From Rhizobium sp. SL86 (GTDB lineage: Bacteria; Pseudomonadota; Alphaproteobacteria; Rhizobiales; Rhizobiaceae), in the NCBI RefSeq assembly GCF_026672545.1, contig NZ_JAPPRJ010000001.1:1116001-1180000 (forward strand): DNA of 64,000 bases, read 5' to 3'. Shown piece after piece: positions 9,445 through 18,183 of the stretch (its first letter is position 1; each line of letters opens with the position of its first letter). The notes beneath the pieces were generated by a model. The model was not told the DNA's origin. It searched no databases and worked only from the letters and a program-made list of their open reading frames with translations. The position numbers and the translations under genes were made by a program.

Positions 9445-10425
9445 ATGACCATGTCCAATCTTCCGCCGCTCGTCACCGTGTTCGGGGGCTCGGGTTTTGT
9501 CGGCAGGCATGTGGTTCGGGCGCTCGCCAAGCGCGGTTACCGCATCCGTGTCGCCGTCCGCCGTCCGGATCTCGCCGGCTTCCTGCGCCCGCTGGGTTAT
9601 GTCGGCCAGATCCAGCTGGTCCAGGCAAACCTGCGCTATCGCGGTTCGGTCGATCAGGCCGTGGCCGGTGCCGATCACGTCATCAACTGCGTCGGCATCC
9701 TGTTCGAAAGCGGCAAGAACTCTTTTGACGCGGTGCAGGAATTCGGCGCCAAGGCCGTGGCGGAAGCCGCCCGTGCAACCGGCGCGAAGCTCACCCACAT
9801 CTCCGCCATCGGCGCAGACACCAAGTCCGAATCGTCCTACGCCCGCTCCAAGGGCCGCGCCGAAGAGGCGATCCTGCAGACGCTGCCGGATGCCGTCATC
9901 CTGCGTCCATCGATCGTCTTCGGTCAGGAAGACAACTTCTTCAACAAGTTCGCCGACATGGCGCGTACCATGCCCTTCCTGCCGCTGATCGGCGGTGGCC
10001 ACACGAAGTTCCAGCCGGTCTTCGTGGAAGATGTGGCGGAAGCCGTGGCCCGCTCGGTAGATGGCAAGGTCGAAGGCGGCAAGATCTACGAACTCGGCGG
10101 CCCGGAAGTGCTGACCTTCAAGCAGTGTCTTGAGGAAATGCTGCGCGTGACCTATCGCAAGCGCTCCTTCATCTCGATCCCGTTCGGCGTCGCCTCCCTG
10201 ATGGGCAGCATTGCCTCGATGGTGCCGCTGATTGCCCCGCCGCTGACGGCCGACCAGGTGACCCTGCTGAAGACCGACAACGTGGTTTCGACTGAGGCCA
10301 TCAAGGAAGGCCGCACGCTGGAAGGTCTCGGCATCAAGGGCACGCTGCTCTCCAGCATCCTGCCGAGCTATCTCGTGCGTTTCCGCATTCACGGCCAATA
10401 CACCAATGCCGGAAAGGCCGCCTGA
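9445..10425 (+). CDS. Complex I NDUFA9-subunit-type NAD(P)-binding protein
   Basis: 326-aa atypical short-chain dehydrogenase. The N-terminal Rossmann motif TVFGGSGFVGRHVVRAL is at about residues 10-26. In mitochondria the orthologue is the accessory subunit NDUFA9 of complex I, and alphaproteobacterial homologues copurify with complex I. The tail IHGQYTNAGKAA is retained. The first residues MTM could be trimmed by starting at the second ATG. A strong terminator follows. Confidence 0.85.
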   Translation: MTMSNLPPLVTVFGGSGFVGRHVVRALAKRGYRIRVAVRRPDLAGFLRPLGYVGQIQLVQANLRYRGSVDQAVAGADHVINCVGILFESGKNSFDAVQEFGAKAVAEAARATGAKLTHISAIGADTKSESSYARSKGRAEEAILQTLPDAVILRPSIVFGQEDNFFNKFADMARTMPFLPLIGGGHTKFQPVFVEDVAEAVARSVDGKVEGGKIYELGGPEVLTFKQCLEEMLRVTYRKRSFISIPFGVASLMGSIASMVPLIAPPLTADQVTLLKTDNVVSTEAIKEGRTLEGLGIKGTLLSSILPSYLVRFRIHGQYTNAGKAA

Positions 10426-10459
10426 GGCGCGCCAGCGGTACTTTGCACTGCACAATTTG

Positions 10460-10492
10460 AGGCAGGGCCCGCGCCCTGCCTATTTCTTGTTA
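10460..10492 (+). terminator. Intrinsic terminator after the NDUFA9-like gene
   Basis: A 9-bp perfect stem AGGCAGGGC/GCCCTGCCT with loop CCGC is followed by ATTTCTTGTTATT. Confidence 0.85.
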
Positions 10493-10657
10493 TTCTAATG
10501 TGACACAAATGCCGCACTCGACGTCAAGCAGGCATTAACCGCGGATTCAACAACTTGCTCTATTGAATTCCTGGGTGGCGGCTCGTAAACCCGCACAACC
10601 GCTTCTGGATCAGTTGGCGCCGTGACATCTCTTATTTCCTCCGAAAGGCAATCCTCC

Positions 10658-10819
10658 ATGGGCAAGTCGATCGCACTGTTTTTTGCGTGTGCGGCATTGG
10701 TTATTCTTGCGGGCTCGTTCCTGGCACCGGGCACGGTTGCCGCCAACAAGGGCACCTGCGCCCCGGCTTACGGCGTTGATCCGTGCAGCACGGGTTCGAT
10801 CAGCAACACGTCTCGCTGA
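10658..10819 (+). CDS. Small predicted secreted or membrane-anchored peptide
   Basis: 53-aa peptide: MGKSIALFFACAALVILAG is a strong hydrophobic signal or anchor, followed by a short polar tail with two Cys (CAPAYGVDPC) and a Ser/Thr end. The start at 10658 is preceded by AAAGG 11 nt upstream; an upstream GTG at 10622 would only add a polar leader before the signal peptide. A hairpin follows the stop. Such short secreted peptides occur in Rhizobiaceae without known function; I do not recognise this one more closely. Confidence 0.6.
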   Translation: MGKSIALFFACAALVILAGSFLAPGTVAANKGTCAPAYGVDPCSTGSISNTSR

Positions 10820-10831
10820 TCGCGGCTGACA

Positions 10832-10857
10832 GGGCGGACCGTTTCAGGATCCGCCCC
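10832..10857 (+). terminator. Hairpin after the small secreted peptide gene
   Basis: GGGCGGA-CC / GG-A-TCCGCCC stem with one bulged A and a 6-nt loop, followed by a short pyrimidine tract (CCTTCTT). It lies between two convergent genes. Confidence 0.55.
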
Positions 10858-10871
10858 TTCTTCGCGCTACA

Positions 10872-11678
10872 TCACCCGTAGATCAGCAGGCCAGCCAGGC
10901 CGGCAAAGCCGACGAGGATTCGCCAATAGGCGAAGGGCGCAAAGCCCCGGCTCGAGACAAAACTCAACAGACCCTTCACGACAAACAGCGCGGTGATGAA
11001 TGCCGCCACGAAGCCGATTGCGATGATGCCGAGATCATCGAAGCTCAAGATGTCGCGGTTCTTGTAGAGATCCAGCACAAAAGCCCCGACCATGGTCGGC
11101 ATGGCGAGGAAGAAGGAAAATTCCGCCGCCGAACGCTTATCCGTGCCCATCAGCAGCGATCCGACAATCGTGGCTCCCGACCGGGAGGTTCCCGGAATCA
11201 TCGCCAGGCACTGGAAGAGGCCGATCTTGAAGGCGAGCGACGGCGGATAAGCCATCGCATCGGTGTAACGCGGCGTGAAATTCATCCGGTCGACGGCCAG
11301 CAGGATGAACCCGCCGACGATCAGCATCACGCAGATCAGCATCGGCGTTTCAAACAGCACGCTCTTGATGAAGTCATGCGCAAACGCGCCGATCACGGCG
11401 GCCGGCAGAAAACCCACCAGCACCGTCAGCACGAAACGCCGCGACTGCGCGCTTGTCGGCAGTGTCAGCGCCACGCTGAGGAGTTTCTGGAAATAGACCA
11501 GCAGGATGGCGAGGATCGCACCCAACTGGATGAGAACGGCAAAGGTGTTTCCGGGTGATTCGAAGCCGAGAAAGTGGCCGGCCAGCAGCACATGGGCCGT
11601 GGAGGAGACGGGGATGAACTCGGTCAGCCCCTCGATCAGGCCGAGAACCAGGGCGCTGACGATGGATTGGTCCGCCAT
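10872..11678 (-). CDS. uppP: Undecaprenyl-diphosphatase
   Basis: Integral membrane phosphatase (BacA/UppP, 268 aa) that recycles undecaprenyl pyrophosphate to the lipid carrier of peptidoglycan synthesis. The active-site segments are present: [14 protein letters not shown] (residues 16-29) and PGTSRSGAT in the second half. The start is the ATG at 11678 with AAAGGATC upstream; an in-frame extension to 11723 lacks an RBS. Divergent from the fzlA-like gene. Confidence 0.95.
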   Translation of the reverse strand: MADQSIVSALVLGLIEGLTEFIPVSSTAHVLLAGHFLGFESPGNTFAVLIQLGAILAILLVYFQKLLSVALTLPTSAQSRRFVLTVLVGFLPAAVIGAFAHDFIKSVLFETPMLICVMLIVGGFILLAVDRMNFTPRYTDAMAYPPSLAFKIGLFQCLAMIPGTSRSGATIVGSLLMGTDKRSAAEFSFFLAMPTMVGAFVLDLYKNRDILSFDDLGIIAIGFVAAFITALFVVKGLLSFVSSRGFAPFAYWRILVGFAGLAGLLIYG

Positions 11679-11836
11679 TCTTGATCCTTTATTAACAGAG
11701 ATGGGAATTATAGTGGGAGGCAAATGAGCGCTTCGGCCTACTAAACCTTCGTGGCTGCCTTATGTCAGCCACATTCGGGCATTGGTGATCGCGTCCGTCG
11801 CAGGCTTATCACAACAATCTTCATTTTCGAGTATCG

Positions 11837-12529
11837 ATGCCCACGCTTTATCATCACCCGATGTCCTCTGCCTCGCGTTTCGTCCGCCTCATCCTGGCCG
11901 AATACGGCTTCCAGACGGATTTTGTGGAGGAGCAGCCCTGGGAAAAGCGCCGTGAGTTTCTGGCCCTCAATCCCGCCGGTTCGCTGCCCGTCTATGTCGA
12001 TGACAGCATGCGTGTGCTCTGTGGTCCGAATGTCCTGCTGGAATTCCTGGACGAGACGCATGGTGTTCTGAAACGGGATCGCCGGCTTCTGGCGGAAGAC
12101 CCGTTCCAGCGCGCCGAAATCCGACGGCTGACCGAATGGTTCCTGCAGAAGATGGAGCAGGACGTGACGAAGCCTTTGACCCGCGAGCGGGTCTACAAAC
12201 TGCAGATGTCACAGGCGCAAGGCGGCGGCGCACCGGACAGCAAGGTGCTGCGCACCGCACGCGCCAATATTCGCCAGCACATGAAATACCTCGCCTGGCT
12301 TGCCGGCTCCCGCACCTGGCTTGCCGGCGACCGGCTGAGCTATGCGGATCTGGCGGCGGCCGCCTCCATCTCGGTGCTCGATTATCTCGGCGAGATCGAT
12401 TGGCAGGAGACACCGGTCGCCAAGGAGTGGTATCAGAGGCTGAAATCGCGGCCCTCGTTCCGGCCACTTCTGGCGGAACGCATCCGCGGCATCACGCCGG
12501 TATCTCATTATGCGGATCTCGACTTCTGA
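11837..12529 (+). CDS. fzlA: GST-fold protein, probable FtsZ-binding division protein FzlA
   Basis: 230-aa glutathione-S-transferase-like protein: thioredoxin-fold N domain ([18 protein letters not shown]) and a helical C domain with [14 protein letters not shown]. In Caulobacter the GST-like FzlA binds FtsZ filaments and is needed for constriction, and its extreme C terminus contacts FtsZ. This protein has the right length and a distinctive end HYADLDF, and is coupled to queG, as in related genomes from memory. A plain GST is the alternative; the choice of FzlA is an inference from length, tail and context. Confidence 0.65.
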   Translation: MPTLYHHPMSSASRFVRLILAEYGFQTDFVEEQPWEKRREFLALNPAGSLPVYVDDSMRVLCGPNVLLEFLDETHGVLKRDRRLLAEDPFQRAEIRRLTEWFLQKMEQDVTKPLTRERVYKLQMSQAQGGGAPDSKVLRTARANIRQHMKYLAWLAGSRTWLAGDRLSYADLAAAASISVLDYLGEIDWQETPVAKEWYQRLKSRPSFRPLLAERIRGITPVSHYADLDF

Positions 12530-13694
12530 CAAGGACAGACCGACATCCGCCCCCTCGCAGAAAACCGAGGAGCGGAAACGCAAGCTGACCGCCTTCCTAC
12601 GTCAGGAAGCGCTTGCCCAGGGTTTCGACCTCTGTCGCATCACGCTGCCGGACAGTATTCCGGAGGCGCCGGCCCGGCTTGCCGAGTTTGTCGCTGCCCG
12701 CCGCCACGGCACCATGGCCTGGATGGAGGAGACGCTGGAGCGACGCGCCGATCCGCGCACGCTGTGGAGCGAGGTGCGCTCCATCGTCATGTTCGGCCTG
12801 AATTACGGGCCGGAGGAGGATCCCCGGTCCATTCTCGACAAGCCGGACCGCGCCGCCATCTCCGTTTACGCCCGCAACCGCGATTATCACGACGTCATCA
12901 AGGGCCGGCTGAAGGAGATCGCCACGCGGTTTGCCGCGCGCGCCGGGGCCGACGTGAAGGTGTTCGTTGATACCGCCCCGGTGATGGAAAAGCCGCTCGC
13001 CGCCGCCGCCGGTCTCGGCTGGCAGGGCAAACATACCAACCTCGTCTCGCGCAGCCATGGCTCCTGGCTGTTCCTCGGCAGTCTGTTTACGACCGAAGCG
13101 CTGGAGATCGACACACCCGAACGCGATCATTGCGGCTCCTGCCGCGCCTGTCTCGACGCCTGTCCGACCGCGGCTTTCCCGGCGCCCTACCAGATCGATG
13201 CACGGCGGTGCATCTCCTACCTGACGATCGAACACAAGGGGCCGATCGATCCAGACTTGCGGCCGCTGATCGGCAACCGCATCTATGGCTGCGACGATTG
13301 TCTGGCCGCCTGTCCGTGGAACAAGTTCGCGGCAGAGGCCTCCGAGATGAAACTGAAGGCGCGCGAGGACCTGAAGGAGCCGTCGATCGCCTTTCTGCTG
13401 ACCCTCGACGATGCCGCCTTCCGCAGCCTGTTCAGCGGCTCGCCGGTCAAGCGCATCGGGCGTGATCGGTTCGTCCGCAACGTGCTGATGGCAGCCGGGA
13501 ATTCCGGGCGCAGTGATCTGATCGCGCCGTGCCAACGTCTTCTCGACGATGGCTCGCCGGTGGTGCGCGCCATGGCGGTCTGGGCCCTGTCGCGCCTGAT
13601 GCCGCAGGCAGGCTTTGCGGCGCTGCGTGCGGCCAAGAGCAATGATGAGGACGCCGAGGTGCGGGCGGAATGGCAGATGACGGAGCAGTGCTGA
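12510..13694 (+). CDS. queG: Epoxyqueuosine reductase
   Basis: Final step of queuosine synthesis in tRNA: cobalamin-dependent reduction of epoxyqueuosine. 394 aa. The catalytic Asp lies in [11 protein letters not shown] (about residue 154). Two ferredoxin-type clusters are visible: C208-x2-C211-x2-C214-x3-C218 ([14 protein letters not shown]) and C261-x2-C264-x3-C268 ([11 protein letters not shown]). HEAT-like repeats fill the C terminus. The start overlaps fzlA by 20 nt, and the stop overlaps the next start, so the three are translationally coupled. Confidence 0.94.
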   Translation: MRISTSDKDRPTSAPSQKTEERKRKLTAFLRQEALAQGFDLCRITLPDSIPEAPARLAEFVAARRHGTMAWMEETLERRADPRTLWSEVRSIVMFGLNYGPEEDPRSILDKPDRAAISVYARNRDYHDVIKGRLKEIATRFAARAGADVKVFVDTAPVMEKPLAAAAGLGWQGKHTNLVSRSHGSWLFLGSLFTTEALEIDTPERDHCGSCRACLDACPTAAFPAPYQIDARRCISYLTIEHKGPIDPDLRPLIGNRIYGCDDCLAACPWNKFAAEASEMKLKAREDLKEPSIAFLLTLDDAAFRSLFSGSPVKRIGRDRFVRNVLMAAGNSGRSDLIAPCQRLLDDGSPVVRAMAVWALSRLMPQAGFAALRAAKSNDEDAEVRAEWQMTEQC

Positions 13695-14566
13695 TGCGGA
13701 TGATGATTTTCGGGGCCGGTTATTCCGGCCAGGCCATTGCGGCGGAAGCGCTGAAGGCGGGAGCAGAGGTGTCCGGCACGACCCGCAGCCCGGAAAAATC
13801 CGCTCTCCTCAGACAACAGGGCATCCAGCCCTTCCTGTTCGACGGCACGGCCCTGTCCGCAGAGCTTCGCCAGTCTCTGGCAGAGGTCACGCATCTCGTT
13901 CAGTCGATCGCGCCGGGTGCCGCGGGTGACAGCCTTCTCACTCTGACGAACGGTGATCTGCGCTCCCTTTTTCCGAAGCTCGAATGGGCGGGTTATCTGT
14001 CGACCGTCGGCGTGTACGGCGATCACGGAGGCGCGTGGGTGACGGAAGATACCCCGTGCCGGCCGGTCTCCCAGCGGTCGGTGGAGCGCGTCGCCGCCGA
14101 AGAAGGCTGGCAGGTCGCAGCCGAAATGGCCGGCATTCCCGTCGCCATCCTCCGGCTCTCCGGCATTTACGGGCCCGGCCGCAACGGTTTCGTCAATCTG
14201 GCGCAGGGCACGGCTCGGCGGCTGGTCAAACCCGGCCAGGTGTTCAACCGCATCCGGGTGGAGGATATCGGCCGCGCCTGCCGGTTCCTGATCGAGCGCC
14301 AGCTGGGCGGGATCTTCAACATCACCGATGCCGAACCGGCGCCGCCGCAGGACGTGGTGACGGAAGCCGCCCGCCTGATGGGCGTCGAACCGCCGCCGGA
14401 ACAGGCCTTCGAAACGGCCGAGCTCAGCCCGATGGCACGCTCCTTCTATGGCGAAAACAAGCGGGTCTCCAACGCCAAGCTCTGCAACCTGGGGTTTGAA
14501 TTTCTGTTCCCGGATTATAGGACCTCTCTCCGGCAGCTCTGGTCCGACGCCGTCTGGAAGCCCTGA
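13694..14566 (+). CDS. SDR-type NAD(P)-binding protein
   Basis: 290-aa protein of the extended SDR/epimerase class. It begins [20 protein letters not shown], with the Rossmann glycines in GAGYSGQ; YLSTVGVYG and RLSGIYGPGRNG are the usual active-site and substrate-loop segments. The canonical YxxxK is not evident, because the residues after VYGDHGG diverge, so activity is uncertain. The start at 13694 overlaps the queG stop (TGATG) and has GGAG 9 nt upstream; the ATG at 13670 lies inside queG. Role unknown. Confidence 0.8.
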   Translation: MRMMIFGAGYSGQAIAAEALKAGAEVSGTTRSPEKSALLRQQGIQPFLFDGTALSAELRQSLAEVTHLVQSIAPGAAGDSLLTLTNGDLRSLFPKLEWAGYLSTVGVYGDHGGAWVTEDTPCRPVSQRSVERVAAEEGWQVAAEMAGIPVAILRLSGIYGPGRNGFVNLAQGTARRLVKPGQVFNRIRVEDIGRACRFLIERQLGGIFNITDAEPAPPQDVVTEAARLMGVEPPPEQAFETAELSPMARSFYGENKRVSNAKLCNLGFEFLFPDYRTSLRQLWSDAVWKP

Positions 14567-14579
14567 TTTCCGGGCTTCC
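14556..14579 (+). terminator. Hairpin spanning the stop codon of the SDR gene
   Basis: A perfect 8-bp stem GGAAGCCC/GGGCTTCC with an 8-nt loop. No T run follows, so termination would be weak. Confidence 0.35.
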
Positions 14580-14960
14580 GCCAAGCTGCCGGCAATCTCC
14601 TTACTCGGGTGAAAATTCCATTTTTGGCACATGAGTGAGTGACAGTTTCTTCATCTTTGCGGCAAAGTCGCCAAAATTTGCGTGAAATCGGCAGAAAAAC
14701 GACCAGCTTGATAAAAAAATTTCTGCCATTTTCGTGAACCGGAATCAGGCCCCGATTCACCAGGAACGGTTTTCCAATTCTTGCCTGTTTTCCTTAAACT
14801 TTTTCCCTTTCGATCGCCGACGATCATTAGCCGGCTTGTCATCACGAATCTTACACTCTGAAACATTGCGTGATCTCAGAGTCCACGTTTCTGCCTTTTT
14901 TGACCCTGCCTTAGCCCGCCGCACAGGAAATTTTGGGCTCACCACAGGGGACAACAGGAT
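14567..14960. other. Intergenic region upstream of the RlpA-like gene
   Basis: 394 nt, clearly more AT-rich than its surroundings, with several A and T runs. No ORF with protein character and no convincing promoter pair was found. It presumably carries the promoter and a long 5' leader of the RlpA-like gene. Confidence 0.4.
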
Positions 14961-15323
14961 TTGAAGTTCACACAACGCACGCTCTTCGCCGCGGTTGCCA
15001 TCGCATCCATCTCGTTCATGGGAACCGCTTCCGCCAATGCCGCGCCAGGTTGTGGTCATGCCTCCTGGTATGCACTGACCTCGAAGACGGCCTCGGGCGA
15101 ACGGATGAACCCTTCCAAGCTGACCGCCGCGCACAAGTCGCTGGGTTTCGGCACCAAGGTGAAGGTAACCAACAAGCGGAACGGCAAGAGCGTCGTGGTT
15201 CGCATCAATGATCGCGGCCCGTTCATCCGCGGTCGCGTCCTGGATCTCTCCAAGGCCGCCGCACAGAACATCGGCATGGTCGCATCCGGCACGGCACAAG
15301 TCTGTTACGAGGTCATCGGCTAA
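14961..15323 (+). CDS. RlpA-like double-psi beta-barrel lipoprotein/secreted protein
   Basis: 120-aa secreted protein. A Sec signal peptide (about 27 residues, cleavage near SANAAP) is followed by one RlpA-like double-psi barrel: [15 protein letters not shown], then [20 protein letters not shown] and the GPF and [11 protein letters not shown] segments. RlpA proteins act on glycan strands of peptidoglycan at the septum. This one lacks the SPOR domain of full RlpA and has no lipobox Cys. The start is TTG, chosen because an in-frame ATG occurs only inside the signal peptide and AGGGG/CAGGA lie just upstream. Confidence 0.82.
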   Translation: MKFTQRTLFAAVAIASISFMGTASANAAPGCGHASWYALTSKTASGERMNPSKLTAAHKSLGFGTKVKVTNKRNGKSVVVRINDRGPFIRGRVLDLSKAAAQNIGMVASGTAQVCYEVIG

Positions 15324-15455
15324 GGCTTCGGACGGGCTGGCGACGCCGCTCGATGGGCGTAAAGCCAGCGGCACAAAGGCCCGGCGAAACCCGAACAGCC
15401 TTGCCCTTGCGGCGGAAGGCGGTTACACGCCGCCTGACAAGCAAGGAGATTGACG

Positions 15456-16736
15456 ATGCGACTGGGCGGACGGATGGCGGCTGCCATCGAGGTGCTGGCA
15501 GATATCGAGGCGCGCAGGCGTCCCGTCGCCGATGCCCTGAAGGACTGGGGCCTTGCCCACCGCTTCGCCGGCTCCGGCGACCGCGCGGCGATCGGCAACA
15601 TTGTCTATGACGCGCTGCGCATGCGCCTCTCGCATGCCTGGCTGATGGACAATGAGAGCGAAACGGCGCTGGTCTATGCGGTCCTCCTGCGCCAGTGGGG
15701 TTTTACGGCCGAAACGCTGGCTGCAGAACTGGCCGACGACAAATTCGCGCCAGAGGCACCGGACCTTGCACCGCTTGCCACCCGCGATCTCTCAACCGCG
15801 CCACCACATGTCCAGGGTGATATTCCGGACTGGCTTGTCGGCTCGTTCGAAACCGCCTTCGGTGACCGCTGGCTCGCGGAAGCCGTGGCCATGGCGGGCC
15901 GCCCGACGCTCGACCTGCGCGCCAACACACTGAAGGCCACACGCGACAAGGTGGTCAAGGCACTCGACCGCTCCGGCGCCGTCCCCACACGGCTTGCCCG
16001 TTATGGCGTGCGCATCCCCGCCGGCGAAGGCGCCTCGCGCCTGCCGAACGTCACGGCCGAACTCTCCTTCCAGAAGGGCTGGTTCGAGGTACAGGACGAA
16101 GGCTCGCAGATGGTCGCCGATCTCGTGCAGCCCGCGGAAGGTCAGCAGGTGCTCGATTATTGCGCCGGTGGCGGCGGCAAGACGCTCGCGTTGTCGGCGG
16201 CCATGAACAACAAGGGTCAGGTGCATGCCTATGACGCCGACCGCAAACGACTGGCACCGATCATCGAGCGGCTGCGTCGCGCCGGAACCCGCAATGTTCA
16301 GGTCCATGACGATGTGCGTGATCTTTCCAGCCTTGAGGCAAAACTCGATACTGTGCTGGTCGATGCTCCCTGCACCGGCACCGGCACCTGGCGCCGGCGG
16401 CCCGACACGAAATGGCGTCTGACCGACAAGAACATCGAGGAGCGGCTCGAGCAGCAGCGTGATGCCCTGACCTCTGCCGCACGTTACGTAAAACCCGGCG
16501 GCCACCTCGTCTACGTCACCTGTTCCATCCTGCCGCAGGAAAACGGCAGCCAGATCGAACGTTTCTGTGCCGAGAACCCGGACTTCTCACCGGTCGACAG
16601 CCTCACCACCTGGACGGCTCTGTTCGGCGCCGAAGCGGAAAAGCCGTATTCGGCAGACGGAACAAGCCTGACACTGACCCCCGGCTCGACCGATACGGAC
16701 GGCTTCTTCTTCTGCAAGATGAAACGAAATGGCTGA
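15456..16736 (+). CDS. rsmB: RsmB/NOP-family rRNA (cytosine-5)-methyltransferase
   Basis: SAM-dependent RNA m5C methyltransferase (426 aa), probably acting on 16S rRNA. The N terminus has a NusB-like RNA-binding region. The catalytic domain shows VLDYCAGGGGKTLAL (SAM loop), the VDAPCTGTG motif IV cysteine and the VTCSILPQEN motif VI cysteine. The ATG at 15456 is preceded by AAGGAG at 7 nt; a TTG two codons earlier is less likely. Assignment to RsmB rather than another NOP2/RsmF member is by overall layout. Confidence 0.88.
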   Translation: MRLGGRMAAAIEVLADIEARRRPVADALKDWGLAHRFAGSGDRAAIGNIVYDALRMRLSHAWLMDNESETALVYAVLLRQWGFTAETLAAELADDKFAPEAPDLAPLATRDLSTAPPHVQGDIPDWLVGSFETAFGDRWLAEAVAMAGRPTLDLRANTLKATRDKVVKALDRSGAVPTRLARYGVRIPAGEGASRLPNVTAELSFQKGWFEVQDEGSQMVADLVQPAEGQQVLDYCAGGGGKTLALSAAMNNKGQVHAYDADRKRLAPIIERLRRAGTRNVQVHDDVRDLSSLEAKLDTVLVDAPCTGTGTWRRRPDTKWRLTDKNIEERLEQQRDALTSAARYVKPGGHLVYVTCSILPQENGSQIERFCAENPDFSPVDSLTTWTALFGAEAEKPYSADGTSLTLTPGSTDTDGFFFCKMKRNG

Positions 16737-16752
16737 AATGCGCCTCTTGGCT

Positions 16753-16764
16753 TGACGATCGTCA
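16753..16764. promoter_or_regulatory. 12-bp perfect palindrome upstream of the imelysin cluster
   Basis: TGACGATCGTCA, just after the rsmB stop. It could be an operator or the core of a weak terminator for rsmB. No T run follows. Confidence 0.35.
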
Positions 16765-16792
16765 GGTTGTGGCCGGTCCATCAAATCGTTCT

Positions 16793-16810
16793 AATCTAGA
16801 TTGTTTGACA
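16793..16810 (+). promoter_or_regulatory. Palindrome AATCTAGATT overlapping a -35-like TTGACA
   Basis: The 10-bp perfect palindrome at 16793-16802 ends 2 nt before a TTGACA hexamer at 16805-16810. In rhizobia genes of this kind are often under RirA or Irr iron control. The palindrome is in the right place for a repressor site, but I could not match it to a known consensus with certainty. Confidence 0.4.
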
Positions 16811-16868
16811 CCAGTATCCGTATGCGCGATGACAGCGCAGACGGCTTCACGCTGCTGCAGGAGGGATT

Positions 16869-18143
16869 ATGATCCGTAGAACGATTTTGAACGCAAGCTT
16901 CGGCTTGCTCGCCGCATCCGCCGCCTTCGTCATGACCCCGGCCATGGCGGCCGAACCGGCCGCGGTGCTGAAGCATTATGCGGACCTCGCCCATGCCAAA
17001 TACGAGGATTCGCTGACCACCGCGAAGGCGCTCGACAAGGCGATTGATGCGTTGATCGCAAAGCCCTCGCAGGAGACGCTGGCCGCAGCCCGCCAGGCCT
17101 GGATTGCCGCACGCATTCCCTATCAGCAGTCGGAAGTCTACCGCTTCGGCAACCCGATCGTTGATGAGTGGGAAGGCAAGGTTAATGCCTGGCCGCTCGA
17201 TGAGGGCCTCATCGACTACGTCGATGCGTCCTACGGCACCGAGAGCGACAGCAACGCCTATTACACCGCCAACGTGATCGCCAACAAGAAGCTGACGATC
17301 AACGGCGAGGAGATCGACGCCTCGAAGATCACGCCGGAGTTCATCCGCAGCCTGCACGAGGCCGGCGAAGTGGAGGCCAATGTCGCCACCGGTTATCACG
17401 CGATCGAGTTCCTGCTCTGGGGCCAGGACCTGAACGGCACCGGACCGGGTGCCGGCAACCGCCCTTATACCGATTACGACAAGGCCAATTGCACGCACGG
17501 CAATTGCGACCGCCGCGCCGATTACCTGAAATCCGCCTCCACGCTTCTGGTGCAGGATCTTCAGGAGATGGTGGTGGCCTGGGCGCCGGATGGCGAGGCA
17601 ACCAAAACCGTGACCGCCGATCCGAAGGCCGGCATCACTGCAATCCTCACCGGCATGGGGTCGCTGTCCTATGGCGAACTCGCCGGCGAGCGGATGAAGC
17701 TCGGCCTTTTGCTGCACGATCCGGAAGAAGAGCATGACTGCTTCTCCGACAATACCTACGCGTCGCATCTGAACGATGCGATCGGCATCGCGTCTGCCTA
17801 TAACGGCACCTATACCCGCGTCGACGGCACCAAGATGACCGGCCCGTCGCTCTCCGAACTCGTCAAGGAGAAGGATCCGGCGCTGGATCAGGAAATGACG
17901 GCCAAGCTCGACAAGACGCTTGCCGCCATGAACGCCATGGCCGACCGCGCCAAGAAGGTGGAAGCCTACGACCAGATGATCGGCGAAGGCAATGCACAGG
18001 GCAATGCGGTCGTTCAGGCTGCCATCGACGGCCTGATCGACCAGACGAAGACGGTCGAACGCATCATCGCCAAGCTCGATCTTGGCGCGATCAAGCTCGA
18101 AGGCTCCGACAGCCTCGACAATCCGAACGCCGTGTTCAAGTGA
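16869..18143 (+). CDS. Imelysin family (peptidase M75-like) iron-regulated protein
   Basis: 424-aa periplasmic protein of the imelysin/IrpA family. The signal peptide covers about the first 28 residues (cleavage near AMAAEP). The family motif GxHxxE is present as GYHAIE at residues 175-180 in ATGYHAIEFLLWGQD, a putative iron site. A strong RBS (GGAGGG) precedes the ATG. It heads a four-gene block with a di-haem oxidoreductase, a second imelysin and DUF1513, a conserved set predicted to serve iron acquisition. No peptidase activity should be assumed. Confidence 0.9.
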   Translation: MIRRTILNASFGLLAASAAFVMTPAMAAEPAAVLKHYADLAHAKYEDSLTTAKALDKAIDALIAKPSQETLAAARQAWIAARIPYQQSEVYRFGNPIVDEWEGKVNAWPLDEGLIDYVDASYGTESDSNAYYTANVIANKKLTINGEEIDASKITPEFIRSLHEAGEVEANVATGYHAIEFLLWGQDLNGTGPGAGNRPYTDYDKANCTHGNCDRRADYLKSASTLLVQDLQEMVVAWAPDGEATKTVTADPKAGITAILTGMGSLSYGELAGERMKLGLLLHDPEEEHDCFSDNTYASHLNDAIGIASAYNGTYTRVDGTKMTGPSLSELVKEKDPALDQEMTAKLDKTLAAMNAMADRAKKVEAYDQMIGEGNAQGNAVVQAAIDGLIDQTKTVERIIAKLDLGAIKLEGSDSLDNPNAVFK

Positions 18144-18183
18144 TCAGGACGGAGCAGGCCGCCCGCCTTGCGCGGGCGGCCTG

